From Dethiosulfatibacter sp. (GTDB lineage: Bacteria > Bacillota_A > Clostridia > Tissierellales > Dethiosulfatibacteraceae): DNA of 6,670 nt. The DNA is taken from positions 1 to 6,670 of the forward strand of contig JAHRFV010000173.1 in NCBI GenBank assembly GCA_019084435.1, in the 5' to 3' direction. Under the pieces are notes generated by a model. It was not told the DNA's origin. It searched no databases and was given only the letters and a program-made list of their open reading frames with translations. Made by a program: the position numbers and the translations under genes. Below, one piece after another: positions 1-6,148 of this stretch (within the stretch, counting starts at the first letter, position 1; each line of letters opens with the position of its first letter).

Positions 1-506
1 TTACAATGGGCTATCATTTAACAAAAGAACAACTGGATGAGGCCTTTAGGAAGTTCAAGGATATAGCAGACAAGAAAAAAGAGGTCTATGATAGAGATAT
101 TGATGCCCTTGTTTCAAGGCAAAACATTGATGTTCCTAAAGAGTTATCTCTTGAAAGATTTGTGATCAATAGCGGCAATACCATAACTTCTACAGCCTCA
201 GTCAGGATTAAAATGAAAAATGAAACAAGGGAAGAAGTAGCGACAGGTGATGGTCCTATAGACGCAGCGTTTAAGGCCATAGAAAAAATTGTCGGTAAAA
301 GGTTGAAGCTTGAAGATTATTCATTGAATTCTGTAACAGAGGGTGAAGATGCACTAGGTGATGCGACTGTCAAGCTTAGAGAAAATGGACATGTGTATAT
401 CGGAAGGGGTTTATCAACAGACGTTGTTGAGGCTAGTGTCAAGGCGTATATCAATGCTGTGAATAAAATGATTTACGATCAGGAACAAAACAAGGAGGCA
501 GTCTAA
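1..506 (+). CDS. leuA: 2-isopropylmalate synthase, C-terminal part (5' end outside window)
   Basis: This is the end of LeuA, which condenses acetyl-CoA with 2-oxoisovalerate in the first committed step of leucine synthesis in the cytoplasm. The reading frame is open from the window edge (first full codon at position 3). The ATG at 6 is probably an internal methionine, because the sequence that follows ([13 protein letters not shown], then [15 protein letters not shown]) is the linker that normally follows the catalytic TIM barrel. The rest matches the leucine-responsive regulatory (LeuA dimer) domain: [10 protein letters not shown], the GDGPIDAAF turn, [12 protein letters not shown], and the closing [17 protein letters not shown]. 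The catalytic domain is not visible, so a homocitrate or citramalate synthase cannot be excluded from this piece alone. The leuCDB genes downstream make LeuA by far the best call. Its stop codon overlaps the leuC start by one base (TAATG), indicating translational coupling. Confidence 0.93.
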   Translation, partial: TMGYHLTKEQLDEAFRKFKDIADKKKEVYDRDIDALVSRQNIDVPKELSLERFVINSGNTITSTASVRIKMKNETREEVATGDGPIDAAFKAIEKIVGKRLKLEDYSLNSVTEGEDALGDATVKLRENGHVYIGRGLSTDVVEASVKAYINAVNKMIYDQEQNKEAV

Positions 507-1789
507 TGGGGATGACAATGACTCAAAAAATTCTTGCTGCCCATTGTGGGCAAGAGACAGTAAAAGCTGGAGAGTTTGTGGAGATTGACCTGGATATGGT
601 TCTGGGAAATGATATAACAACCCCTGTTGCTATCCGGGAATTTGACAAAATGGGTGCGAAGAGAGTATTTGACAATAAAAAAATAGCGATTGTATTGGAC
701 CATTTCACACCAAACAAAGATATCAAGTCTGCAGAACAGTCTAAAGAGTGCAGGATTTTCTCAAATGACCATGAAATTAAACATTTTTATGACGTTGGAC
801 AAATGGGTATAGAACACGCTCTATTACCAGAAAAAGGAATTGTTGTTGCAGGAGACACAGTAATAGGTGCAGATTCTCATACATGTACTTACGGCGCTCT
901 AGGGGCCTTCTCCACCGGCATCGGAAGTACGGACATGGCTGCAGGCATGGCAAGGGGAAAAGTATGGATAAAAATCCCATCAGCCATTCAGGTGAGATTG
1001 ACAGGTAAACCCTCACATTATGTCAGTGGAAAAGATGTAATCCTACACCTGATAGGCACCATAGGTGTAGACGGTGCATTGTACAAGTCTCTTGAATTCA
1101 CTGGTGAGGGTGTAAGTGCCTTGACGATGGATGATCGATTCACCATAGCCAATATGGTAATAGAAGCCGGGGCGAAAAACGGAATTTTCCCTGTTGATAG
1201 CAAGACAATAGAATATATGTCGGGGAGAGCGGAAAGAGAATGGACTATCTACGAGGCGGATAGCGATGCGGAGTACGATGAAATCATTGAAATCGACCTT
1301 TCAAAACTACAATTAACTGTTGCTTTCCCTCATCTTCCTGAAAACATCAGAACGATCGATAACGTGGGCGATATCAATATCGATCAGGTCGTAATCGGCT
1401 CATGCACAAATGGAAGGATAGATGATATGCGTGTGGCAGCAGAGATTTTAAAAGGCAAAAAGGTGCATAAATCTGTCAGAACTATCATCATCCCGGCAAC
1501 ACAGGAAATCTATCTGCAATGCATAAGGGAAGGATTGACTGAGATATTTGTTGAGGCTGGAGCCATAGTCAGCACGCCAACCTGCGGTCCTTGCCTAGGC
1601 GGTTACATGGGCATACTGGCAGCAGGAGAGAGAGTGGTGTCGACAACAAATAGAAATTTTGTCGGTAGAATGGGGCATACAGAATCAGAAATTTATCTGG
1701 CATCACCGGCAGTCGCAGCAGCTTCCGCTATAACAGGCAAAATTTCCAATCCGCAAAAAACAAAAGGGACGGTTCCTTCTGTTTTTTGA
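506..1789 (+). CDS. leuC: 3-isopropylmalate dehydratase, large subunit
   Basis: With LeuD this forms isopropylmalate isomerase, the aconitase-family 4Fe-4S enzyme that converts 2-isopropylmalate to 3-isopropylmalate. The three cluster-binding cysteines are present: Cys300 in GSCTNGR, and Cys360 and Cys363 in TCGPCLGG. The DSHT motif is at residues 123-126 and GIGSTDMA follows shortly after. The spacing and overall size match the short LeuC form common in clostridia and archaea (about 418-420 residues), not the roughly 466-residue enterobacterial form. The start is well set by AAGGAGG at 492-498, seven bases before the ATG, and the opening [15 protein letters not shown] is typical of the family. 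The protein is 427 residues; the last 11 ([11 protein letters not shown]) are encoded entirely by a palindromic repeat at 1754-1788 and probably are not part of the ancestral protein. The active-site residues lie far from this tail, so the enzyme is expected to be functional. Confidence 0.96.
   Translation: MGMTMTQKILAAHCGQETVKAGEFVEIDLDMVLGNDITTPVAIREFDKMGAKRVFDNKKIAIVLDHFTPNKDIKSAEQSKECRIFSNDHEIKHFYDVGQMGIEHALLPEKGIVVAGDTVIGADSHTCTYGALGAFSTGIGSTDMAAGMARGKVWIKIPSAIQVRLTGKPSHYVSGKDVILHLIGTIGVDGALYKSLEFTGEGVSALTMDDRFTIANMVIEAGAKNGIFPVDSKTIEYMSGRAEREWTIYEADSDAEYDEIIEIDLSKLQLTVAFPHLPENIRTIDNVGDINIDQVVIGSCTNGRIDDMRVAAEILKGKKVHKSVRTIIIPATQEIYLQCIREGLTEIFVEAGAIVSTPTCGPCLGGYMGILAAGERVVSTTNRNFVGRMGHTESEIYLASPAVAAASAITGKISNPQKTKGTVPSVF
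1754..1788. repeat. Imperfect palindromic REP-like repeat inside the 3' end of leuC
   Basis: The arms 1754-1770 and 1772-1788 are inverted copies around a single central G at 1771. They match at 15 of 17 positions, and one of the two differences is a G-U wobble in RNA. The core reads AAAAGGGACGGTTCCTTCT, flanked by A6 on the left and T6 on the right. It supplies the last 11 leuC codons and two bases of the stop codon. The sequence resembles the GGGACGGTTCC-type palindromes that I recall being scattered through many Firmicute genomes, often near Y1/REP-associated transposases. That resemblance is from memory and was not searched. As RNA it would fold into a hairpin with a 3-base loop just before leuD, which could protect message or partly terminate transcription. 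Confidence 0.75.
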
Positions 1790-1816
1790 ACAGAATAATA
1801 AAGGAGAATCAGATAG

Positions 1817-2314
1817 ATGATAGTCAAAGGTAAAGTATTCAAATATGGTGATAATGTTGATACGGATGTAATAATCCCGGCAAGATACCTCAATACAGCC
1901 GATCCTAAAGAATTGGCCAAGTATTGTATGGAAGATATTGATAGGAGCTTTGTGAATAATGTCAGAGAAGGGGATATAATTGTAGCCGGCAAGAATTTTG
2001 GGTGCGGCTCATCAAGAGAGCATGCCCCGATAGCTATAAAAGCGTCAGGTATTTCATGTGTGATAGCTAGCAGCTATGCCAGAATTTTCTACAGGAACTC
2101 ATTCAATATTGGGCTTCCAATTATGGAATGTGAGGAGGCTTCTGAAAAGATAGAGGCGAATGATGAGGTTTCAGTAAATTTTGAAACTGGAGAAATTAAT
2201 AATCTGACAAAAAATGAATCGTATCAAGCACAACCATTTCCGGAATTCATACAAAAAATCATAAAAGCTGGCGGATTAGTGGGATATGTCAGAGAGGAAT
2301 TGGAATCAAAGTAA
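1817..2314 (+). CDS. leuD: 3-isopropylmalate dehydratase, small subunit
   Basis: This is the swivel-domain partner of LeuC; the heterodimer isomerises 2- to 3-isopropylmalate. At 165 residues it is the usual size for the short bacterial/archaeal LeuD. The recognisable motifs are the N-terminal [15 protein letters not shown], the substrate-recognition loop YLNTADP (residues 44-50), and the conserved [10 protein letters not shown] at 62-71. This is followed by [20 protein letters not shown] threonine in the YLxT loop occurs in isopropylmalate and homoaconitate isomerases, so the loop alone does not fix the substrate; the leu operon context does. The start is supported by AAGGAG at 1801-1806, ten bases before the ATG. 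The 27-base gap after leuC follows directly on the palindromic repeat, so leuD translation is probably independent rather than coupled. Confidence 0.96.
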   Translation: MIVKGKVFKYGDNVDTDVIIPARYLNTADPKELAKYCMEDIDRSFVNNVREGDIIVAGKNFGCGSSREHAPIAIKASGISCVIASSYARIFYRNSFNIGLPIMECEEASEKIEANDEVSVNFETGEINNLTKNESYQAQPFPEFIQKIIKAGGLVGYVREELESK

Positions 2315-2341
2315 AAACAAAAACGAGTAGCAGGAGGCTTT

Positions 2342-3397
2342 ATGACTTATAATATTGCATTGATTAAGGGCGATGGTATTGGGCCTGAAATAATGAATGA
2401 GACGGTAAGGGTATTGTATGCTGTTGGTGAAAAATTTGGGCATAAATTTGAAATAAAAGAAGTATTGGCGGGTGGAATCGCAATTGATGAGACTGGCAGC
2501 AATCTACCTGAGGTTACGATGGAGGTCTGTAAGAATAGTGATGCAGTGCTTCTTGGTGCAGTAGGTGGACCCAAATGGGATCATCTTCAGGGCAGTAAAA
2601 GACCGGAGATGGCTCTGCTGAGCTTAAGAAAAGAGCTTGGTCTTTTTGCTAATATCAGGCCTGCTGTTATGTTTGAAGCGTTAAAAGATGCCTGCCCCTT
2701 AAAATCAGAAATCGTGGAAGGCGGGCTTGATATTGTGATTGTACGAGAGCTTACAGGTGGGATATATTTTGGAAAGAGAGAGACCTCTCAAACCTATGCA
2801 TGCGACTGTATGGAGTACTGGGAATATGAAATAGCGAGAATTGCTGAAAAAGCATTTCAAATCTCAATGAAGAGAGACAAAAAACTCACCAGTGTTGATA
2901 AAGCAAATGTATTGGACACTTCACGACTATGGCGGAAAACTGTAGACAAGATTAGCAAAAAGTATCCTGAGGTACAAGTATCACATATGTATGTAGATAA
3001 TGCCGCAATGCAGCTTGTAATCAATCCTAAGCAGTTTGATGTCATTTTGACAGAGAACATGTTCGGAGATATATTGTCAGATGAAGCTAGTATGATTACC
3101 GGCTCTATCGGTATGCTTCCCTCCGCATCCTTAGGTGACAAGCGATTTGGAATGTATGAGCCAATACATGGTTCTGCACCGGATATTGCCGGTAAGAATA
3201 TAGCTAATCCAATTGCAAGCATATTGTCAGCAGCGATGATGTTCCGACACACATTTTTTATGGAAGAAGAAGCCAGAGCCATTGAAAAATCGGTAGAAAG
3301 CATTTTGGATCAGGGCTACAGAACCTTAGATATCGCAAACGGTAAAGACTATTTGGGAACAAAAGAAATAACAGATAAAATCATAGAAATGCTATAA
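2342..3397 (+). CDS. leuB: 3-isopropylmalate dehydrogenase
   Basis: This NAD-dependent enzyme oxidises and decarboxylates 3-isopropylmalate to 2-oxoisocaproate, the last dedicated step before transamination to leucine. At 351 residues it has normal length for the family. The opening [10 protein letters not shown] is diagnostic. Substrate-binding arginines are seen at 96, 106 ([13 protein letters not shown]) and 135 (VRELTGG). The catalytic pair is Tyr142 (GGIYFGKRE) and Lys187 ([13 protein letters not shown]). The metal-binding aspartates are Asp219 ([10 protein letters not shown]), Asp243 and Asp247 (GDILSDEAS). The nucleotide-binding stretch [19 protein letters not shown] follows. These positions correspond closely to those of the Thermus enzyme. 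AGGAGG at 2332-2337 sits only four bases before the ATG, which is tight but usable. It is the last gene of the leuACDB cluster, and its stop touches the terminator hairpin. Confidence 0.97.
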   Translation: MTYNIALIKGDGIGPEIMNETVRVLYAVGEKFGHKFEIKEVLAGGIAIDETGSNLPEVTMEVCKNSDAVLLGAVGGPKWDHLQGSKRPEMALLSLRKELGLFANIRPAVMFEALKDACPLKSEIVEGGLDIVIVRELTGGIYFGKRETSQTYACDCMEYWEYEIARIAEKAFQISMKRDKKLTSVDKANVLDTSRLWRKTVDKISKKYPEVQVSHMYVDNAAMQLVINPKQFDVILTENMFGDILSDEASMITGSIGMLPSASLGDKRFGMYEPIHGSAPDIAGKNIANPIASILSAAMMFRHTFFMEEEARAIEKSVESILDQGYRTLDIANGKDYLGTKEITDKIIEML

Positions 3398-3444
3398 AAT
3401 AACAAGAATCTATTGATATTATATCCAATAGATTCTTGTTATTT
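3397..3444. terminator. Perfect 19-bp hairpin between convergent units (probable bidirectional terminator)
   Basis: The arms 3397-3415 and 3426-3444 are exact inverted copies (19 of 19) around a 10-base loop. The stem begins at the last base of the leuB stop codon. The distal arm ends in a T-rich stretch on either strand (TTGTTATTT on +, TTGTTATTTTATAG on -), but there is no long uninterrupted U tract. It lies between leuB (+) and the small minus-strand locus, so it most likely ends both transcripts. Confidence 0.75.
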
Positions 3445-3459
3445 AATGTGACTTTCCAT
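3439..3459 (-). other. Six-codon ORF behind a strong Shine-Dalgarno, running into the terminator
   Basis: On the minus strand AAGGAGG (3472-3466) is followed after six bases by ATG and the codons for MESHIK, then TAA. A second ATG four bases upstream in another frame would give MNGKSH. The Shine-Dalgarno is as strong as any in the window, yet the coding stretch ends inside the hairpin arm shared with the leuB terminator. It may be a real minipeptide, a translation-initiation site left after deletion of a longer gene, or chance. It lies five bases after the stop of the 36-codon ORF. Confidence 0.3.
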
Positions 3460-3476
3460 TCATTACCTCCTTATGC

Positions 3477-3587
3477 TTATTTTGATGTCGCGTACTGCCC
3501 ACAACCAAAATAATTGACGCCGTCTTCTGATGCCCACAACATGGCAAGTTCAAATTCCTCTTCGGTTGAGTTTCTTTTATCTTCCAT
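3477..3587 (-). CDS. Small hypothetical protein, 36 residues
   Basis: I do not recognise this protein. The ORF begins MEDKRNSTEEEFELAM, has a central WASEDG and ends NYFGCGQYATSK. The N-terminal half is acidic and probably helical, and the C-terminal third is glycine- and aromatic-rich with a single Cys29. There is no signal peptide or membrane segment. Support for it being real comes from its surroundings: a near-consensus promoter (TTGACA, 17 bp, TAAAAT) about 55 bases upstream of the start, a GGAG ribosome site ten bases before the ATG, and a hairpin terminator downstream. The upstream frame reaches a stop with no alternative ATG. It is convergent to the leu operon. It might be a regulatory or structural small protein, or a remnant of a longer gene; the sequence gives no function. 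Confidence 0.55.
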   Translation of the reverse strand: MEDKRNSTEEEFELAMLWASEDGVNYFGCGQYATSK

Positions 3588-3607
3588 CTGCTTACTTCTC
3601 CACTCTA

Positions 3608-3629
3608 GGCTTTAAATCGGTTCAAAGCC
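3608..3629 (-). promoter_or_regulatory. Hairpin in the 5' leader of the 36-codon ORF
   Basis: On the minus strand GGCTTTGAA pairs with TTTAAAGCC as nine pairs (one G-U) around a CCGA tetraloop. It would form in the roughly 49-base leader, about six bases after the predicted transcript start. It leaves the Shine-Dalgarno free, so it fits 5'-end stabilisation of the mRNA better than blocking of translation. Its role is inferred. Confidence 0.45.
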
Positions 3630-3642
3630 AGTATTTCTCCAA

Positions 3643-3671
3643 ATTTTAGCAGACTTTATAAAGCGTGTCAA
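3643..3671 (-). promoter_or_regulatory. Sigma-A-type promoter for the 36-codon ORF
   Basis: Reading on the minus strand, the -35 box is TTGACA (3671-3666, exact consensus). After a 17-bp spacer comes TAAAAT (3648-3643), one base off TATAAT, preceded by an extended -10 TGC. This is the best promoter in the window. The predicted start of transcription is near 3636. Confidence 0.75.
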
Positions 3672-3685
3672 TAGTTTTGGGGTTA

Positions 3686-3722
3686 AATTGTATTAAAATA
3701 TACACTAATTGTATTTTGTATT
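3686..3722. repeat. AT-rich direct repeats upstream of the small-ORF promoter
   Basis: AATTGTATT occurs at 3686-3694 and again at 3707-3715, exactly 21 bp apart, which places the copies on the same face of the helix. TTGTATT is repeated again immediately at 3716-3722. Overlapping this is a small inverted repeat, TACA (3701-3704) with TGTA (3710-3713), flanked by A/T runs. The array starts about 15 bp upstream of the -35 box of the minus-strand promoter. It could be an activator site or an UP-like element; low complexity makes chance possible. Confidence 0.35.
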
Positions 3723-3755
3723 CATTACACAAACACAATTTAAAATTAAAACATC

Positions 3756-3788
3756 AAAAAAGCCATCGGTTTCTTTGTCCGATGGCTT
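3756..3788 (-). terminator. Rho-independent terminator of the SPFH/NfeD unit
   Basis: On the minus strand AAGCCATCGG (3788-3779), a nine-base loop and CCGATGGCTT form a ten-pair GC-rich stem followed directly by a T6 run (3761-3756). It begins 18 bases after the stop of the SPFH gene. This is a classical intrinsic terminator, and it insulates the small-ORF locus from the unit above. Confidence 0.92.
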
Positions 3789-3806
3789 AACTTTCTAAAC
3801 TACTAT

Positions 3807-4739
3807 TTAACTATTCTTGACTTCGTCAACAAGAGGGAAGTCTTCTTTTGCAGTTTTTGATATTTCTGTCAGTGATGATACCAAACCGGCAATAGCTTGA
3901 ATCTCTGATGGGATGATGATTTTTGTTGCTCTTCCATCAGCTGCGGCGACAAAAGCTTCCAGACTCTTCAAAGACAATACTTCCTTGCTTGGTTTCGATT
4001 CATTGATTCTTCTGATACCTTCTGCTGTGGCTGTTTGAATAGTAACGATCGCCTCTGCTTGTCCCTCTGCCCTTCTGATAGCTGCTTCTTTATCTGCTTC
4101 TGCTTCGAGGATAAGAGATTCTTTTTTACCTTCAGCTACGAGGATTGCAGAACGTTTTTCACCCTCAGCTCTAAGGATAGACTCTCTTCTTTGTCTCTCT
4201 GCTTTCATTTGTTTTTCCATGGCATCTTGGATTTCAGATGGTGGCATGATGTTTTTGAGCTCTACTCTGTTCACCTTAATACCCCATGGGTCAGTAGCTT
4301 CATCTAAAATCACTCTCATTCTCGTGTTGATGACTTCTCTCGAGGTAAGAGATTCATCCAGCTCTAGGTCACCAATAATATTTCTAAGTGTTGTAGCTGT
4401 AAGGTTTTCTATTGCAGATAATGGCCTTTCAACACCATATGTAAAGGATTTTGGGTCAGTAATTTGAAAAAACACAACTGTATCAATCTGCATGGTAACA
4501 TTGTCTTCTGTAATTACCGGTTGTGGTGGAAAATCTACAACCTGTTCCTTTAAAGACACTCTTCTTGATATTCTGTCAAGGAAAGGCATTTTAAGATGCA
4601 AACCAGTTTCCCAGGTTGTGTGGTATGCGCCAAGTCTTTCAATTACGAAAGCATTTGCCTGCGGAACAATTTTTATATTTGCAACAACAATCACGATTAG
4701 AATAGCCAATATAATTAAAAAAGGGATATATTCTATCAT
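3807..4739 (-). CDS. SPFH/Band 7 (stomatin/slipin, QmcA-like) membrane protein
   Basis: A 310-residue member of the stomatin-prohibitin-flotillin-HflK/C superfamily, closest by eye to the paraslipin/QmcA group. A single N-terminal membrane helix spans residues 4-21. It is followed by the SPFH domain at about 22-180, with VPQANAFVIERLGAYHTTW, GLHLKMPFLDRI, and VITEDNVTMQIDTVVFFQITD. A long charged coiled coil then runs from about 165 to 245 and contains an AEG/AEA motif at 191, 202, 213 and 224, exactly every 11 residues. The C-terminal region (about 250-310) ends in IIIPSEIQAIAGLVSSL and an acidic tail. Family members form large ring or cage oligomers that organise membrane microdomains and modulate membrane proteases. 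The start is supported by GGAGG (4751-4747), seven bases upstream and inside nfeD. Its ATG overlaps the NfeD stop in ATGA, which indicates translational coupling and a joint membrane complex. Confidence 0.93.
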   Translation of the reverse strand: MIEYIPFLIILAILIVIVVANIKIVPQANAFVIERLGAYHTTWETGLHLKMPFLDRISRRVSLKEQVVDFPPQPVITEDNVTMQIDTVVFFQITDPKSFTYGVERPLSAIENLTATTLRNIIGDLELDESLTSREVINTRMRVILDEATDPWGIKVNRVELKNIMPPSEIQDAMEKQMKAERQRRESILRAEGEKRSAILVAEGKKESLILEAEADKEAAIRRAEGQAEAIVTIQTATAEGIRRINESKPSKEVLSLKSLEAFVAAADGRATKIIIPSEIQAIAGLVSSLTEISKTAKEDFPLVDEVKNS

Positions 4740-5179
4740 TTAGCAACCTCCATTTTATTTACTATTAGTTTAACGCCGTCGATTCTTTCGACTCTTACCA
4801 AGGCGTCCATTGGTATGATTGTTTCATCCAGAGAGCGGGCTGTCCAGATTTGATTTGAAATCTTTACCAATCCTTTGGCATTTAGGTTGTCAATCTCTTC
4901 AATTACTTTTCCGACATCTCCAACTAGCTTGTCTGCATTTGTACGTGTTTTGCCTACCTTTAAATATTTCATGACCAGAGGTCTAGTGAAATAAATCAGA
5001 ATAGCTGAAGTGACGAGAAAAATCGCGATCTGACTGATTGGAGAAAAACCAAGCAATTGAGCAACTAAAGCTATAACTGAAGCGATAGCAAACCAAATGG
5101 TTGTGATACCCGCTGTAGCAGCTTCAATGATAACAAAAACGATAATCAGGGCAATCCAGAAAATACTGGCAGGTTCCAT
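4736..5179 (-). CDS. NfeD-family membrane protein (short form)
   Basis: A 147-residue short NfeD protein, without the ClpP-like protease domain found in long NfeD. It has three hydrophobic membrane segments at about 6-23, 26-43 and 47-64. A C-terminal OB-fold domain follows at about 85-143, with LVGDVGKVIEEI, the conserved tryptophan Trp112 in QIWTARS, and VRVERIDGVKLIV. NfeD proteins are almost always encoded beside an SPFH protein and are thought to work with it as a membrane scaffold. Here the adjacent stomatin gene overlaps by four bases. AAAGGAGG (5193-5186) lies six bases before the ATG and gives a secure start. A TATAAT lies about 40 bases upstream, but the -35 is poor. The gene follows the thioesterase gene by 108 bp, so it may also be transcribed by read-through. 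Without the protease domain, any proteolytic partner must be encoded elsewhere. Confidence 0.9.
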   Translation of the reverse strand: MEPASIFWIALIIVFVIIEAATAGITTIWFAIASVIALVAQLLGFSPISQIAIFLVTSAILIYFTRPLVMKYLKVGKTRTNADKLVGDVGKVIEEIDNLNAKGLVKISNQIWTARSLDETIIPMDALVRVERIDGVKLIVNKMEVAK

Positions 5180-5219
5180 GATATTCCTCCTTTGACAGGT
5201 TCAACGTCTGTAAAGATTT

Positions 5220-5225
5220 ATTATA
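5220..5225 (-). promoter_or_regulatory. Candidate -10 box for the nfeD-SPFH unit
   Basis: A perfect TATAAT on the minus strand lies about 40 bases before the nfeD start. There is no good -35 at 16-18 bp (the 17-bp position reads ATAAAT), and TTGATA further up is 20 bp away. It is plausible as an internal promoter but weakly supported in this AT-rich gap. Confidence 0.35.
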
Positions 5226-5255
5226 GTACATTGTATCATTAAATTTATCAAATGA

Positions 5256-5281
5256 ACATTAAATTAATATTAATTTGATGT
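5256..5281. promoter_or_regulatory. 26-bp near-perfect AT palindrome between thioesterase and nfeD genes
   Basis: The inner 16 bases (AAATTAATATTAATTT, 5261-5276) are a perfect palindrome. The symmetry continues to 5256-5281 with a single mismatched pair, giving 12 of 13 matched pairs. It begins six bases after the thioesterase stop and lies 31 bp upstream of the candidate nfeD -10 box. No loop and no T tract follow, so it is a poor terminator. It is better placed to be a binding site for a dimeric regulator, or it is just AT-rich symmetry. Confidence 0.4.
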
Positions 5282-5287
5282 CTATCA

Positions 5288-6061
5288 CTATTCTATGAGA
5301 TCATATGATTTCCCTTTTTGCCATATGGTTTTGATCTGACAGAGAAGATCATCAGAGCTGTTTACCATGTGGACGATTTCTGTCTTGTCCTCGAATTCAT
5401 AGGCTTTGGTAAGGATTTTGACCTGATGACCATATTTGATTTCTTTTCTGTATATGATATCAATATGTGATAGATCGCATCTGGTAATAATTTCATAGGG
5501 AACTGTCTCAATGGCCCAAGCGAGATACTTTGTGTTGTTGACGTGCAGGTTATTGTCGATATCCATATATCTTATATCAAAGCTTTTCTCAAAATCTCCC
5601 TCTGTCAATTTTGGGATGTTGTTGAAGCTAATTTTCTCTGAGAACCTATCTTTTGTAGTGAAGCCATAAGCTTTGGTCAAATCTTTTGTGATCCGGCACA
5701 ACTTCTTTGATTCAATATCAACTATTGTCCAGGTTGAATATGCAAAAGCAATAAGATTTTCTTTTTCATCATACATCTCAAACTTTCGATACACATAAAA
5801 TCTTTCGTAATACATTGGGAAAGTAACGATTTTGACTCTCTCTCTAAACTCTGGCATTCTGTTGATGTGGATATTATATTTTAACAGAACCCAAATAAGG
5901 TTATTGGAAACCATGTAATCATGTCCTACACCGAGAAATGAAGATTGATTGGTTGCAGCATCCTGGAAAAGTCCAATCAAAGATTGTGGAGAAAGCTTAT
6001 CTTTATAATCCGTGTAAAAGCATAATATTTCATAAGGTTTGGTCGTTTTCATTAATGGCAT
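5288..6061 (-). CDS. Acyl-ACP thioesterase (FatA/FatB-like)
   Basis: This cytoplasmic enzyme hydrolyses acyl-acyl carrier protein to free fatty acid and ACP, ending or diverting fatty-acid synthesis. It is a tandem hot-dog-fold protein of the Acyl-ACP_TE family. The N-terminal hot dog (about 8-130) contains SLIGLFQDAATNQS and a substrate-cavity region with LIWVLLKYNIHI. The second (about 155-250) carries the catalytic set in MDIDNNLHVNNTKYLAW: Asp169, Asn171 and His173, with Glu207 in YRKE. The His-to-Glu distance of 34 residues equals that of the plant enzyme (His285/Glu319). I chose the start at 6061 (257 residues), not the in-frame ATG at 6082, because AAGGAG sits seven bases before 6061 and would otherwise be coding. 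Chain-length specificity cannot be read from sequence. It is divergent from recD2 and upstream of nfeD-SPFH. Confidence 0.9.
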   Translation of the reverse strand: MPLMKTTKPYEILCFYTDYKDKLSPQSLIGLFQDAATNQSSFLGVGHDYMVSNNLIWVLLKYNIHINRMPEFRERVKIVTFPMYYERFYVYRKFEMYDEKENLIAFAYSTWTIVDIESKKLCRITKDLTKAYGFTTKDRFSEKISFNNIPKLTEGDFEKSFDIRYMDIDNNLHVNNTKYLAWAIETVPYEIITRCDLSHIDIIYRKEIKYGHQVKILTKAYEFEDKTEIVHMVNSSDDLLCQIKTIWQKGKSYDLIE

Positions 6062-6092
6062 ATTTTGGCTCCTTATATACATTATTGATAAT

Positions 6093-6101
6093 ATTATACC
6101 A
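6093..6101 (-). promoter_or_regulatory. Extended -10 promoter of the thioesterase gene
   Basis: On the minus strand TGG followed by TATAAT (6101-6093) is an exact extended -10 element. Transcription would start near 6086, some 25 bases before the chosen ATG. No TTGACA-like -35 is present at the right distance (17-bp position AAGAGA), which extended -10 promoters tolerate. This placement supports the start at 6061, since an ATG at 6082 would be only about four bases from the transcript end. Confidence 0.6.
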
Positions 6102-6119
6102 CAACTCTAAAAGTTTCTC

Positions 6120-6148
6120 TTTACCCACTTTAATAATATCCATATAAT
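6120..6148 (+). promoter_or_regulatory. Sigma-A-type promoter of recD2
   Basis: TTTACC (6120-6125) is followed after 17 bp by a perfect TATAAT (6143-6148). Transcription would begin near 6155, giving a short leader of about 16 bases with the Shine-Dalgarno close to its 5' end. The -35 region coincides with that of the divergent thioesterase promoter. Confidence 0.6.

Noticed and set aside
6..8. ATG at position 6 as the start of an independent 166-residue gene
   Set aside because: The frame is open to the window edge and the sequence after this ATG is the internal linker and regulatory domain of LeuA, so the gene begins upstream.
1754..1788. The leuC-end palindrome as a full transcription terminator
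   Set aside because: leuD and leuB follow at once, with no separate promoter visible, and must be co-transcribed; the T6 run is part of the stem, so at most partial termination is likely.
1693..1992. 99-codon minus-strand ORF across the leuC/leuD junction
   Set aside because: It includes the reverse of the palindrome (hence a mirrored GTVPFVF) and has no recognisable protein features or start signals.
2857..3303. 148-codon minus-strand ORF inside leuB
   Set aside because: It lies opposite a well-conserved gene with all catalytic residues, has no ribosome site or family resemblance, and reads like the antisense shadow of leuB.
3398..3806. Riboswitch, T-box or CRISPR array in the largest gap
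   Set aside because: No T-box bulge sequence, no conserved riboswitch core and no regularly spaced repeats with unique spacers were seen; any T-box for the leu operon would lie upstream of leuA, outside the window.
4035..4743. Plus-strand ORFs of 82-90 codons opposite the SPFH gene
   Set aside because: Composition rich in Ser, Phe and Cys is typical of the antisense of a charged coiled coil and membrane protein; there are no ribosome sites.
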